Source: MADRE2 sp964397015
GTDB lineage: Bacteria; Desulfobacterota; Desulfobacteria; Desulfobacterales; Desulfobacteraceae
Length of the DNA: 61,962 bases
Assembly: GCA_964397015.1 (NCBI GenBank)
Contig: CAYNHL010000005.1
Coordinates: forward strand, 1 to 61,962
Reading direction: 5' to 3'
In this document: positions 1 through 8,770 of the stretch, one piece after another
How positions within the stretch are numbered: the stretch's first letter is position 1
Layout of the letters: every line of letters starts with the position of its first letter
Notes under the pieces: generated by a model
The model's input: only the letters and a program-made list of their open reading frames with translations
What the model was told of the DNA's origin: nothing
Databases searched by the model: none
Translations under genes and position numbers: made by a program

Positions 1-591
1 TCGATCCTTGTATTTGACGAGGTCATGACCGGGTTCAGGGTTGGAAGGCACAGCGCGCAGGGACATTACGGGATAACGCCGGATCTGACCTGCTTTGGCA
101 AGGTTATCGGCGGCGGTCTGCCGGTAGGGGCATATGGAGGAAGAAAGGATATCATGGACTGCATCGCACCTACAGGGCCTGTGTACCAGGCCGGGACGCT
201 GTCCGGCAATCCGCTTGCCATGGCCGCGGGTATCGCTACGCTCGAGATCCTCCAGGATGATGTTTTGTACGAAGATCTGGACCGCAGGACAGAAAAGCTG
301 GTACAGGGCCTTCAATCGGCTGCCGACAAGGCATCGATCCCGGTCAGGACCGGCAGGGCGGGTTCCATGGCCGGACTGTTTTTTACCGATGTGGATGTCC
401 ATAATTTCGAACAGGCAAAAACCTGTGATCTGTCACGGTTTACGCGCTATTACCAGGGTATGCTCGCACAGGGTATTTACCTTGCACCGTCACAGTTCGA
501 GGCGTTTTTTCTTTCAATCATGCACTCGGATGACGACATCGACCGGACCATAAAGGCCGCTGAACAGGTCATGGCCGGGTTGAATGAATGA
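1..591 (+). CDS. hemL: glutamate-1-semialdehyde 2,1-aminomutase, 3' part
   Basis: C-terminal 196 residues of a class III PLP aminotransferase; the 5' end lies outside the window and the frame is open from base 1. HemL converts glutamate-1-semialdehyde to 5-aminolevulinate for heme, siroheme and corrinoid synthesis in the cytoplasm. Visible marks are FDEVMTGFRVG, with the cofactor-contacting Asp, and the segment TCFGKVIGGGLPVGAYGG, whose Lys34 of the fragment should form the Schiff base with PLP. The strong FDEVMTGFR and GKVIGGGLP matches favour HemL over other class III transaminases such as BioA or ArgD. The stop overlaps the start of mpl by four bases (ATGA), so the two are probably co-translated. 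Confidence 0.9.
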   Translation, partial: SILVFDEVMTGFRVGRHSAQGHYGITPDLTCFGKVIGGGLPVGAYGGRKDIMDCIAPTGPVYQAGTLSGNPLAMAAGIATLEILQDDVLYEDLDRRTEKLVQGLQSAADKASIPVRTGRAGSMAGLFFTDVDVHNFEQAKTCDLSRFTRYYQGMLAQGIYLAPSQFEAFFLSIMHSDDDIDRTIKAAEQVMAGLNE

Positions 592-1997
592 TCAGGTCGA
601 TCCACCTTACAGCCATATGCGGTACCGGCATGGGCACGCTGGCATGTATGCTCGAGGCTTCAGGATTCAAGGTCACAGGTTCGGATGTCAATATCTATCC
701 TCCCATGAGCGAGCAGCTCAAAGAGCACAAAATACCTGTTTTTGACGGCTTTAAACCCGAAAATCTCGATCACGGCCCCGATCTGGTTATAATCGGTAAC
801 GCAATTTCCAGGGACAACCCGGAAGCCGTGGCAGTCATGGAAAGACAGATTCCTTACATGTCCATGCCCCAGGCGGTCAACAGGTTCATTGCCCGGGACA
901 AAAAGATCATCCTGGTCACCGGCACCCATGGCAAAACCACCACTGCTGCAGTTATGGCGTACATGCTTTTTTGTGCCGGGCTCGATCCTTCTTTTCTGAT
1001 CGGCGGCGTGCTCCTGGATTTCGGCTGCGGGTTCCGCATGGGAAAAGGGCCTTACATGGTCATCGAAGGCGATGAATATGACACCGCTTTTTTTGACAAG
1101 GAGTCCAAGTTTCTGCATTACGACCCGGATGTCACCATCATGACCGGCATTGAATTCGATCATGCCGATATTTTCAATGACCTGGATCATGTGAAGCAGG
1201 CATTCAAGCGTCTTATGGAAAAACTCAGGCCCCAGACCCTTTTGATCGCCGCATCGAACAGCCCGGAGATCGATGATATCCTGCCGGCTGCAAAGAGCCT
1301 TGTCACTCGATATGATGCACAAGGACAGGGAGCAGACGGGCATAAAGACGGCTGGCGCATGGAAAATTACGAGGCCGCGGACTCTATTGCCCGGTTTGAC
1401 GTGTTCAACGGCAATGCCTTGTGCTGCAGCGTCCGGACACGGCTGATGGGGATGCACAACGCAGGCAATATCCTCTCCTGCATTGGTGCTGCAGATCATA
1501 TAGGCCTCGATACCGGGCAGATCCGGACCGCTTTGGAGCAGTTCAGCGGTGTGAAAAGACGCCAGGAAATCATCGGGGTCAAGCGTGGTATAACGGTCAT
1601 GGATGATTTTGCACATCATCCGTCAGCTGTAAAGAAAACCCTGGCGGCGGTGAAACCTTTTTTCAAGGACGGCCGCGTGATCGCAGTTTTTGAACCAAGA
1701 TCCAATACAAGCATGCGCAAAGTTTTCCAGGCGGTTTATCCTTTTGCTTTCGAGCATGCCGATATTGTATGTGTCCGGGAGCCTTCCATGCTTTCCAAAA
1801 TACCAGAGAACCTGCGCCTGTCGGCAAAAAAGCTGGTCGACGACATGAAAGACAATTGCAAAAGCGCCTTTTATTTTTCATCCACACAGGATATTATTAA
1901 CTTTCTGGTGCTTGAGGCACGGGAAAAAGATCTTATATTGATTATGTCCAACGGAGGATTTGACAACATTCATCACAGGCTGCTCGCATGCCTGTGA
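588..1997 (+). CDS. mpl: UDP-N-acetylmuramate:L-alanyl-gamma-D-glutamyl-meso-DAP ligase
   Basis: Mur-ligase family protein of 469 residues, the usual length for Mpl. It recycles peptidoglycan by ligating the released tripeptide L-Ala-gamma-D-Glu-meso-DAP to UDP-MurNAc with ATP. The N-terminal UDP-binding Rossmann part begins IHLTAICGTGMGTLA, and the ATP-binding P-loop is GTHGKTTTA at residues 112-120. A DDFAHHP segment near residue 340 is the conserved Mur-ligase DxAHHP element. MurC is the main alternative, but the N-terminal IHLTAICGTGMG and the overall match fit Mpl better. It overlaps hemL by 4 bp, and its TGA stop overlaps the ATG of the next small gene. Confidence 0.93.
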   Translation: MIRSIHLTAICGTGMGTLACMLEASGFKVTGSDVNIYPPMSEQLKEHKIPVFDGFKPENLDHGPDLVIIGNAISRDNPEAVAVMERQIPYMSMPQAVNRFIARDKKIILVTGTHGKTTTAAVMAYMLFCAGLDPSFLIGGVLLDFGCGFRMGKGPYMVIEGDEYDTAFFDKESKFLHYDPDVTIMTGIEFDHADIFNDLDHVKQAFKRLMEKLRPQTLLIAASNSPEIDDILPAAKSLVTRYDAQGQGADGHKDGWRMENYEAADSIARFDVFNGNALCCSVRTRLMGMHNAGNILSCIGAADHIGLDTGQIRTALEQFSGVKRRQEIIGVKRGITVMDDFAHHPSAVKKTLAAVKPFFKDGRVIAVFEPRSNTSMRKVFQAVYPFAFEHADIVCVREPSMLSKIPENLRLSAKKLVDDMKDNCKSAFYFSSTQDIINFLVLEAREKDLILIMSNGGFDNIHHRLLACL

Positions 1998-2191
1998 TGA
2001 AAAAACAGGTTATATTCAGGCTGTGCGGGGTTGGTTTCCTGCATGCAGTTTTGTACCTGTTCTTTGTTCCGTTCTGGGTGTATCCGGGGTATGGGACAAA
2101 AGGGGTGATGGCAGTGGTTGTATTCTCGATTATTTTAACGGTCCTGGTTCTGTTCTTTTTCAAGGACCGAAGGCAAGACAAAGGAGTGTAG
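1997..2191 (+). CDS. small two-span membrane protein, unknown function
   Basis: A 64-residue hydrophobic protein with two predicted membrane helices (about residues 7-24 and 33-50) and a charged C-terminal tail KDRRQDKG. It is not recognised. The chosen ATG at 1997 overlaps the mpl stop in a TGATG arrangement, which argues for translational coupling; an in-frame ATG nine bases upstream (1988) would add three residues and lies inside mpl. A hemerythrin-like gene starts five bases after its stop, so it is likely part of the hemL-mpl transcript. Confidence 0.6.
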   Translation: MKKQVIFRLCGVGFLHAVLYLFFVPFWVYPGYGTKGVMAVVVFSIILTVLVLFFFKDRRQDKGV

Positions 2192-2195
2192 GAAA

Positions 2196-2633
2196 ATGGA
2201 AAAACTGGAAAAAATGGACTGGGATCCATCTTTCAGTGTCGATATACCGGAAATTGACGCGCTTCAGCAAAAAATGTTTGCTTTGTTCAACGTGCTGATT
2301 GATTTGAAAGAAAATGATTCTGAATTAAAAGACTGCACCAACATGATAGCTGAAATCAATGAGTACTGTAAATTTTATTTCAGCAAGGAAGAAGAGTATC
2401 TTAAAAAAGAAGGGTATCCTGATTATGAATCCCACTTGAGGGAACACCGGCAGTTTGTAAAGTCAACCATCGGGCTGAGAAGGGAAGTTGCCGAAAATGC
2501 CGACAACCTGACTTACGAGATGATACATGACTTAAGAGAATGGCTCAGGAATCATATTAAAAGAAGTGATTCTCTGTACGTGCCTTATCTGAGGATAAAA
2601 AGTTATATTAAAAACAGCGGCACAAGGAATTGA
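2196..2633 (+). CDS. hemerythrin-like protein with incomplete di-iron site
   Basis: A 145-residue cytoplasmic protein of the bacteriohemerythrin family, which normally binds O2 at a di-iron centre. The fold signature is clear: an N-terminal Trp9 segment, IDxxxxxMF, YFxxEE, GYPDYESHLREHRQF and LREWLRNHIKRSD. Against the canonical ligand set, Glu65, His80, His84, His120 and Asp125 are present. The first ligand His (in the usual IDxQH) is Gln24, and the second His (in the usual HFxxEE) is Tyr61. The Fe1-type site is therefore intact while the two histidines of the Fe2 site are missing, so ordinary reversible O2 binding is doubtful. It is five bases downstream of the small membrane gene and has a good Shine-Dalgarno (aggaaa). 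Confidence 0.85.
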   Translation: MEKLEKMDWDPSFSVDIPEIDALQQKMFALFNVLIDLKENDSELKDCTNMIAEINEYCKFYFSKEEEYLKKEGYPDYESHLREHRQFVKSTIGLRREVAENADNLTYEMIHDLREWLRNHIKRSDSLYVPYLRIKSYIKNSGTRN

Positions 2634-2716
2634 AAAAGAGAATTAAAGTATTGTAAATAAAAGACGATCAGATAGGAGAAGAAGCATAACTTTTAACCAA
2701 TATTTTTTGTGATCCG

Positions 2717-2959
2717 ATGACATTTGATTATAAAATAATACCGTATAAAAACGAAGCCATCGATTCTGCCAGCGGAATACGCGGATTTCCCGAGAAACGG
2801 AAAACCGTTACGCGGCGGTTCAAGAAAGACCGGCGCAAAAAAAAGGTAGATCGCCGCAAAAGCATACGTGACGGTGTTATTGTGAATTTGTCCTTTAAAA
2901 ATGACCGCCGTAGAGGCAAGGACCGGCGTAATGTAGGCGGTACAACCTTCAGTGTCTGA
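2717..2959 (+). CDS. small basic DRR-repeat protein, unknown function
   Basis: An 80-residue, strongly basic protein not assigned to a family. It contains a repeated DRR motif: KKDRRKKKVDRRKS, then RDGVIVNLS, then KNDRRRGKDRRN. Each DRR is separated from the next by a short basic spacer. No membrane helix or signal peptide is seen. Such short DRR-rich proteins appear to recur in Desulfobacterales (recollection, not searched). The start has no good ribosome site close by (a purine stretch lies about 30 bases upstream), so the 5' end is uncertain. The gene converges on the TyrR-like regulator with no bases between the two stop codons. Confidence 0.5.
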   Translation: MTFDYKIIPYKNEAIDSASGIRGFPEKRKTVTRRFKKDRRKKKVDRRKSIRDGVIVNLSFKNDRRRGKDRRNVGGTTFSV

Positions 2960-4552
2960 TCACGGCCTGAACAAAATACCATGTTTTGTCATTTTTTTCA
3001 TAAGCGCGGTGTGAGACAGTCCCAGTGCGCCGGCGCATTTCCTGATGCTTGAATGACGGGGCAGTTCCGCGGTGATGACCGTTTTTTCAAAACTGCCCAC
3101 CCGTTGTTTCAGGTTGCCTGAATAAGATCCCGGCGCAGGAGTCTGCGTCAGCCCCCTGATCGTTTGTTCTATTTCATGTCCGAACAGCACAGCGTTTTCA
3201 TCGATAGTATCCAGGTCCGAAATAATGGCCGCCCGCTCGATTACATTTTTCAACTCCCTGACATTGCCGGGCCAGGTATGGTGCATCAGCTTGTCAAGTG
3301 CACCAAGGGTCAGCGTTTTTGGTTTGCGGCCGATATGCAGTGCGGACCGGGACAGAAAATGATCTGCCAGAAGCTCTATGTCCTCAAGCCGTTCCTTCAG
3401 GGGCGGCACATGGATCGGCAGCACATTGATCCTGTAATACAGATCTTCGCGGAACCGTCCTGATTTGATCAGCGATTCCATATTCTGGCTCGTGGCGGTT
3501 ATGATCCTCGTGTTGACTGGTATTTCCTGGGTTCCGCTGATCCGCCTCAGGGCTTTTTCCTGGATGACCCTGAGAATTTTGGCCTGTGACCCGGGTGACA
3601 TTTCCGCAATTTCATCAAGAAACAAAGTTCCGTGATCCGCAAGTTCGAACAGGCCGGGTTTTCCCTGTTTCCTGGCACCTGTGAACGCACCGGGTGTATA
3701 GCCGAACAGTTCGCTTTCGAGAAGTGATTCAGGCAGGGCGGCACAATTGACCGCGATAAAACTGCCGGGAACCTGGCTTTCAGTGTGAATCGCCCTTGCA
3801 AACAGTTCCTTGCCCGTGCCGGAGGGCCCCCTTATTGAAACTATGGCCGGAGTGGCTGCAATTTTCTGTGCAAAGGAAATTGCATCCATGATCACCGTGC
3901 TTTTACCGATGATGTCCGAAAAGGTCTGCATGGTAGGGCAGGCCACTTCATCGGCCAGTTTCTTTATTTCGAGCATGTTTCGCATGACTTCTACAGCACC
4001 GGTGATATCTCCTGCATGATCTCTTATGACAATACCTGTTGAAAAAAACTGGCGCCTGCTGTTTTCAGTTATAATATTCCGTTTTTTGTCATAGAATGCC
4101 TTTCCCTTGAGGGTGTTCAGCAGTGCATGGCTTTCCTGGGGCATGTCCGACAGCTTTCTTCCTATAATTGAGGTATCCTGCCAGCCCAGGATCTTCCTGG
4201 CCACCTGGTTGATGGTTGTGATGTACCCGTGCTTGTCTATGGATAGGATACCGTCTCTTATACTGTCCAGCACGACTTCCAGGTGTTTTTCCCTTATCTG
4301 CCTGGGCATGGAAAAAACCTGCCGGATATCGATCAGATCCGGAACCTGCTTGAGGGATTCAATGATTTCCATTGTGGGCAAAGATTGTTTTCCACTGCTG
4401 ATCTCCAGGTAAATCAATGTGTTCTTGTCTTTGTTTTCCACTTCCATGGAAATGATATTGAGATCGTTTTGACTTACAATGGTGATTATGTTTTCAATGA
4501 TTTTTTTGCGGTCACGGAATAAAAGCTCGAGCTTTAAAGCAGGCGGATTCAT
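2960..4552 (-). CDS. TyrR-like sigma54-dependent regulator (ACT-PAS-AAA+-HTH)
   Basis: A 530-residue transcription regulator with the TyrR architecture. An N-terminal ACT-like domain (about 5-75) is followed by a PAS domain (about 90-200; LDSIRDGILSIDKHG), the sigma54-interacting AAA+ domain (about 212-440) and a C-terminal TyrR-type helix-turn-helix (about 505-527; IRKCAGALGLSHTAL). The Walker A is GPSGTGKE near residue 242 and the sigma54 loop GAFTGA near 286 is intact, so it should activate sigma54 promoters, unlike E. coli TyrR. An ACT domain usually senses an amino acid. No receiver domain is present. It is transcribed divergently from recD, and its target genes are not evident from context. 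Confidence 0.88.
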   Translation of the reverse strand: MNPPALKLELLFRDRKKIIENIITIVSQNDLNIISMEVENKDKNTLIYLEISSGKQSLPTMEIIESLKQVPDLIDIRQVFSMPRQIREKHLEVVLDSIRDGILSIDKHGYITTINQVARKILGWQDTSIIGRKLSDMPQESHALLNTLKGKAFYDKKRNIITENSRRQFFSTGIVIRDHAGDITGAVEVMRNMLEIKKLADEVACPTMQTFSDIIGKSTVIMDAISFAQKIAATPAIVSIRGPSGTGKELFARAIHTESQVPGSFIAVNCAALPESLLESELFGYTPGAFTGARKQGKPGLFELADHGTLFLDEIAEMSPGSQAKILRVIQEKALRRISGTQEIPVNTRIITATSQNMESLIKSGRFREDLYYRINVLPIHVPPLKERLEDIELLADHFLSRSALHIGRKPKTLTLGALDKLMHHTWPGNVRELKNVIERAAIISDLDTIDENAVLFGHEIEQTIRGLTQTPAPGSYSGNLKQRVGSFEKTVITAELPRHSSIRKCAGALGLSHTALMKKMTKHGILFRP

Positions 4553-4609
4553 TCAGGGCCCCCCGGTTTGGTTTTGAGAATGTGCTGCGGCAGGCAGCAT
4601 GCCAGGCCA

Positions 4610-4638
4610 ACTTTAATAAAATCCGTGCAGCTTATCAA
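4610..4638 (-). promoter_or_regulatory. candidate sigma70 promoter for the TyrR-like regulator
   Basis: On the minus strand TTGATA (4638-4633) is followed after 17 bases by TAAAGT (4615-4610). The -10 match is only moderate. The element sits about 60 bases upstream of the regulator start at 4552. Confidence 0.3.
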
Positions 4639-4717
4639 CTGTTTTCCTTTTGTAAAAGATTTCTTTTCATGCAGGAATCTGGTACATAATGGGCTTGAAA
4701 AAAAAGGCGCCTTTCAT

Positions 4718-6424
4718 ATGAACAATGACATACCGGATATAAAATTTTTGCTTGAACAAGGGTATATTTCATACCTGGACTATTATTTCGCGCAGCACCT
4801 GGCAAGCCTTTCACCAGATACAGGTCCGCTGTTCAAGCTGGCATGTTCCCTGCTGTCCAGGGCGGTTTCCCGGGGACATGTTTTCCTGGATCTCGATGAA
4901 CTTCAAGGAAATAAACTTGAGGTGATCGATGAAAAAAACCCTTCAGTCCAGCCGGTATGTCCGCTCAAACCACAATGGATCGATGCATTGACAGGATCAG
5001 GGCTTGTGTCAGGCACCACGGCAACCCCCCTGGTGCTTGAATCCGGCCGCCGGCTGTACCTGTCGCGTTATCATGATTTTCAGCAAAGGCTGGTTGACAA
5101 TATCGTTCAGCGTGTATCGATCGAGGATGCACAAGACTCAGAAGAGGAGTTCAAACCTCTGGCAGATCCTTATTTCAGCGGATCAGACGATGAAAAACAG
5201 CGTTACAGCATGCAGAGACAGGCGGTTTTGAAAAGCCTGATGTTCAGGTTTTCCATCATTACCGGGGGCCCCGGAACGGGAAAAACCCATATCACCCGGA
5301 TAGTCATGGATATCCTTGAAAAAAACCCGGCAGTTTTCGGCAGGGATCCTGCCATTTTATCACTTGCCCCTACCGGAAAAGCGGCAGCCAGGCTCTATAA
5401 CGGAAAAACCATTCACAGGGCCATCGGAATCCAGGATCACAAACCCGGAATCAGACATCACAAGGACAATCCGGTCAAGTGCGACGTCGTTATAATCGAT
5501 GAGGCTTCCATGATCGACATGGCATTGATGGTGCGCCTGCTCGAAGCCATTCCCCTCGAGGCACGCGTTGTCATGCTCGGAGACCCTGACCAGCTTGCGT
5601 CTGTTGAAACCGGCGCGGTTTTCGGTGATATCTGCCGGTCTGGTTCCATGTCAAGGTTTATCTCCCGCCTTGAATATAATTTCAGGTCCGAGAGTGACAG
5701 CGCCGTGGACCGGATGGCCCGTGCCATTCAAAATGGAGATGTTGACGAGATCAAGCAGAATCTGGCGCCGGGCAGACATCCCTCCATCAAGCTCATCGAG
5801 CCGGACAGCGATGTTCTCGGGGAAGCCGATGTCGCACCGCTGATACAGGAAGGTTACCGGCCCTTTTTGAATGAACATGATCCGGTGGCCGCCCTGGAAC
5901 TCCTTGACCGGTTCAAAATTCTGTGTGCTGTACGCCATGGCCCTTCAGGCACGCATGCATTGAACCGGTACTGTAAAAATCTTTTGCGCTCGAGGCCCGA
6001 TTCTGGTATACCTGACGGATTGTTTAAAAAGGCTGTCATGATCACCAGGAATGATTATTCAAAAGATCTGTTCAACGGAGATACCGGTATTTTTTTTATC
6101 GAGAATGACATGCACAAAGCAATTTTCAGACACGCGGACGGCCGGGTTCACTTTTACAACCCGGCCGGCCTGACAGGTTATGAAGACGCTTTTGCCGTCA
6201 CGGTCCATAAAAGCCAGGGCTCGGAATATGATCATGTCCTGCTTGTACTGCCCCGGGCAGGGGCCGCCTTTTTGACACGACAACTGCTGTACACCGGTTT
6301 TACACGGGCAAGGCGGCAGGTAACCCTTGTGGGTAAAATGGATGTGATCCTGGAGGCGGGCGGCCGGGCATTGAAAAGACATTCCAACATTACCCCGCTC
6401 CTGGACAAACATATTGATATATAA
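4718..6424 (+). CDS. recD: exodeoxyribonuclease V alpha subunit (RecD-type helicase)
   Basis: SF1B 5'-3' DNA helicase subunit of RecBCD, acting in end resection and recombinational repair. The 568-residue product begins with the RecD N-terminal domain (SYLDYYFAQHLASL, then SRAVSRGHVFLDL), followed by Walker A GGPGTGKTH near residue 183, Walker B IIDEASMID, LGDPDQLASVETG, and a C-terminal VTVHKSQGSEYDHV and YTGFTRAR. The ATG at 4718 was chosen because family similarity begins just after it. The frame stays open about 50 codons upstream to 4568, but that part resembles nothing and carries no clear ribosome site. The length is slightly below E. coli RecD. recB and recC are not in this window. 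The gene leads a run into resB with a 12-base gap. Confidence 0.88.
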   Translation: MNNDIPDIKFLLEQGYISYLDYYFAQHLASLSPDTGPLFKLACSLLSRAVSRGHVFLDLDELQGNKLEVIDEKNPSVQPVCPLKPQWIDALTGSGLVSGTTATPLVLESGRRLYLSRYHDFQQRLVDNIVQRVSIEDAQDSEEEFKPLADPYFSGSDDEKQRYSMQRQAVLKSLMFRFSIITGGPGTGKTHITRIVMDILEKNPAVFGRDPAILSLAPTGKAAARLYNGKTIHRAIGIQDHKPGIRHHKDNPVKCDVVIIDEASMIDMALMVRLLEAIPLEARVVMLGDPDQLASVETGAVFGDICRSGSMSRFISRLEYNFRSESDSAVDRMARAIQNGDVDEIKQNLAPGRHPSIKLIEPDSDVLGEADVAPLIQEGYRPFLNEHDPVAALELLDRFKILCAVRHGPSGTHALNRYCKNLLRSRPDSGIPDGLFKKAVMITRNDYSKDLFNGDTGIFFIENDMHKAIFRHADGRVHFYNPAGLTGYEDAFAVTVHKSQGSEYDHVLLVLPRAGAAFLTRQLLYTGFTRARRQVTLVGKMDVILEAGGRALKRHSNITPLLDKHIDI

Positions 6425-6436
6425 AGGTATAGCTGT

Positions 6437-7798
6437 ATGAAACATAAAAAAAACAGTAACTGGTTCGACCGGCTGTGGAAGACACTTTCGAGTGTCAAAC
6501 TCGCGGTCGTGCTGCTTGTCCTGATCGCGGCCACGGCCATCATAGGCACCGTGATCCCCCAGAACAACTCTCCTGAGTTCTATGTTCACAATTACGGAGA
6601 AACCTGGTACTCGCTTTTTACAGCATTGAACATTGTTGACATGTATCATTCGGCCTGGTTTATCGGGCTGCTTTTGCTGCTGTGTCTGAATATCGTAGTC
6701 TGTTCCATAGAAAGGCTTTCCGCCACCTGGACCCTGATCTTTCCAAAAAGCATCCGTGTCCAGCCAGACCGGTACAGGAAGAAAAAAGATCTTGAAACCT
6801 TTCATATCGTTGCCGACATCAGGACAGCCATATCCCGGTGTGAAGCTGTGTGCAAAAAAAACATGTCCAGGGTCAAGTCAGAGGATACAGAAAACGGAAA
6901 GGCTTTTTATGCTGAAAAAGGCCGCTGGACAAGGATCGGTGTTTATTTAATTCATGCATCCATCCTTTTTTTCCTTGTAGGCGCCCTTATCGGTGCAATT
7001 TACGGATTCAAAGGGCAGATGCGACTGAATGAAGACCAGACCGACAACATGGTTGCGCTTCCCAAACAGCAGGTGATGACAAAACTTCCCTTCATGATTC
7101 GGTGTAACGAGTTTTCCGTAAGCTTCTACGATTCCGGTCAGCCGAAAGAATACCGGTCCAACCTCACCTTGATTGAAGACGGGGAGGAGGTGCTGACAAA
7201 AGATGTCCTGGTCAATCATCCTCTCAGGTACAAAGGAATCAATGTTTTCCAGTCCAGTTACGGGACGGCCACCCCTGAAACCGTGACCTTTTCCCTCCAG
7301 GACAGGGAGTCGGGAATGGTTTTTGAAAAAACAGTACAACAGGGGCAGACCCAGGACCTTCCCCAGGGGAAGGGCACTTTTGTTTATGAAGGGTTCATGT
7401 CCAGTTTCAATTTCCGGGGTCACAATATCGGGGATGTGTTTGTCTGCACCATCGAGGCAATCGATGCAGAACCGGTTCAGACCATTGTTCCGATCGAATT
7501 TCCCACCTTTGACAAGATGAGAAAAGGAAAATTCGTTTTTACCGTATCTGATTTTGAAAAACGGTACTATACCGGCCTGCAGGTCACGAAAGACCCGGGG
7601 GTCTGGTATGTCTATTCCGGATTCATACTGATAATCGCAGGCTGCTGGATTACCTTTTTGATGTCCCACCAGTCGGTTTTTGTCGAATTGACTCCTGAAG
7701 ACAACGGAACACGGGTGGCCATATACGGGACCGCCAACAAGAACAGGCAGAACATGAAGTCACAACTGCGCAAAATTATAAACAGTCTGAAAGGATAA
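6437..7798 (+). CDS. resB: cytochrome c biogenesis protein ResB (Ccs1)
   Basis: A 453-residue membrane protein of the system II (Ccs) heme-handling pathway. ResB/Ccs1 pairs with CcsA to export heme and attach it to apocytochromes at the periplasmic CXXCH sites. Three N-terminal helices are visible: SSVKLAVVLLVLIAATAIIG (about 19-38), AWFIGLLLLLCLNIVV (about 73-90) and VYLIHASILFFLVGALIGAIYG (about 172-193). A large periplasmic domain follows, and a final helix VYSGFILIIAGCWITFL (about 393-410) precedes a cytoplasmic tail. It is immediately followed by ccsA, and the multiheme qrcA lies next, a likely substrate. Confidence 0.92.
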   Translation: MKHKKNSNWFDRLWKTLSSVKLAVVLLVLIAATAIIGTVIPQNNSPEFYVHNYGETWYSLFTALNIVDMYHSAWFIGLLLLLCLNIVVCSIERLSATWTLIFPKSIRVQPDRYRKKKDLETFHIVADIRTAISRCEAVCKKNMSRVKSEDTENGKAFYAEKGRWTRIGVYLIHASILFFLVGALIGAIYGFKGQMRLNEDQTDNMVALPKQQVMTKLPFMIRCNEFSVSFYDSGQPKEYRSNLTLIEDGEEVLTKDVLVNHPLRYKGINVFQSSYGTATPETVTFSLQDRESGMVFEKTVQQGQTQDLPQGKGTFVYEGFMSSFNFRGHNIGDVFVCTIEAIDAEPVQTIVPIEFPTFDKMRKGKFVFTVSDFEKRYYTGLQVTKDPGVWYVYSGFILIIAGCWITFLMSHQSVFVELTPEDNGTRVAIYGTANKNRQNMKSQLRKIINSLKG

Positions 7799-7807
7799 TT
7801 CTTTATC

Positions 7808-8641
7808 ATGAACAGTTCCAACGCGTTGTCCTATGCAACCTTTGTCTATGCACTTGCATGTGTTTGCTATATCGGTGCCTGGAGTTTTAAAAAAGAGATT
7901 ATTTACAAAATCGGAATGGCGGTACTGATTATTGGGTTTGTGCTCAACACCTCCGGCATCCTTCTTCGCTGGATCGAATCCTATCAAATGGGGATCGGCC
8001 GGGCCCCGTTTTCCAATATGTATGAATCCCTGATATTTTTTGCCTGGACTATTGCGGTATTGTATATTTTTGTGGAGTTCAAGTACAATGAACGTATAAT
8101 AGGGGTCTTTATCACACCGCTGATTTTTTTGACCATTGCCTATGCTTCTTTTGATCCGAATATCAGTTCAAAGATATCTCCCCTCCTGCCCGCGTTGAAA
8201 AGCAACTGGCTCATAGCCCATGTAATCACCTGTTTTCTTGGATATGCTGGATTTACCGTGGGGTTCGGATTCAGTATCATGTATCTGCTCAAGGGCGGGG
8301 ACAAATCTTCGGGTAACTGGCGCGACAGGCTGCCGTCACTGGATCTTGCAGATGAGCTGACCTACCAGATGATAGTGTTCGGGTTCGTGTTCTTGACCAT
8401 CGGGATCGTGACCGGATCAGTCTGGGCCAATTCCGCCTGGGGGACCTACTGGTCGTGGGACCCGAAGGAAACCTGGTCCCTGATCACCTGGGTCGTTTAT
8501 GCGGTTCTTCTGCATCTTCGTCTCATGAGGGGCTGGCAGGGCAGATCGATCGCCTGGATTTCAATTATCGGTTTTCTTTGTGTTTTGTTTACCTATTTCG
8601 GTGTAAATTATTTTTTAAGCGGACTGCATAGTTATGCATAA
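7808..8641 (+). CDS. ccsA: cytochrome c biogenesis protein CcsA (ResC/CcsB type)
   Basis: A 277-residue polytopic membrane protein, the heme-binding partner of ResB. The tryptophan-rich heme-handling WWD-type motif is seen as WGTYWSWDPKETWSLITW near residues 217-234. Flanking conserved histidines occur in LIAHVITCFLGY and LLHLRLMRGW. About eight transmembrane helices are apparent, and the length matches the family. It follows resB by nine bases and almost certainly forms a two-protein synthetase with it. A separate strong promoter starts just downstream for the qrc operon. Confidence 0.93.
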   Translation: MNSSNALSYATFVYALACVCYIGAWSFKKEIIYKIGMAVLIIGFVLNTSGILLRWIESYQMGIGRAPFSNMYESLIFFAWTIAVLYIFVEFKYNERIIGVFITPLIFLTIAYASFDPNISSKISPLLPALKSNWLIAHVITCFLGYAGFTVGFGFSIMYLLKGGDKSSGNWRDRLPSLDLADELTYQMIVFGFVFLTIGIVTGSVWANSAWGTYWSWDPKETWSLITWVVYAVLLHLRLMRGWQGRSIAWISIIGFLCVLFTYFGVNYFLSGLHSYA

Positions 8642-8652
8642 TTTAAAATATC

Positions 8653-8681
8653 TTGACAATAAAATCAGATCTTAATATAGA
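8653..8681 (+). promoter_or_regulatory. sigma70 promoter of the qrc operon
   Basis: A consensus -35 TTGACA (8653-8658) is followed by a 17-base spacer and TATAGA (8676-8681). Transcription would begin near 8688, giving a leader of about 130 bases before qrcA. This is the closest match to consensus seen in the window and fits a highly expressed respiratory operon. Confidence 0.7.
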
Positions 8682-8710
8682 ATAACGCAAACCATGACCC
8701 ACTGGAATAG

Positions 8711-8770
8711 ATTGCAAAAGCACGTGCATAAGCCTTTTGCAATAGATATAGTCCCTGCCTGACAAAGGGA
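8711..8770 (+). promoter_or_regulatory. structured 5' leader of the qrc operon
   Basis: Between the promoter and qrcA lies a perfect 10-base inverted repeat, ATTGCAAAAG (8711-8720) with CTTTTGCAAT (8734-8743). Its loop begins with a self-complementary GCACGTGC (8720-8727). A second short stem follows, TCCCT (8752-8756) with AGGGA (8766-8770). No T-tract follows either stem, so neither looks like an intrinsic terminator. It matches no riboswitch class that I can recognise by eye. Confidence 0.5.

Noticed and set aside
660..1619. A 319-residue open frame on the minus strand inside mpl
   Set aside because: It runs antisense to a full-length, motif-complete Mpl and shows no domain of its own; it is a shadow frame.
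4568..4717. Upstream extension of the recD frame
   Set aside because: The extra 50 residues have no RecD similarity, and they occupy the intergenic region where both divergent promoters must lie.
6059..6805. A 248-residue open frame on the minus strand across the end of recD and the start of resB
   Set aside because: It contradicts two convincing plus-strand genes and resembles no family.
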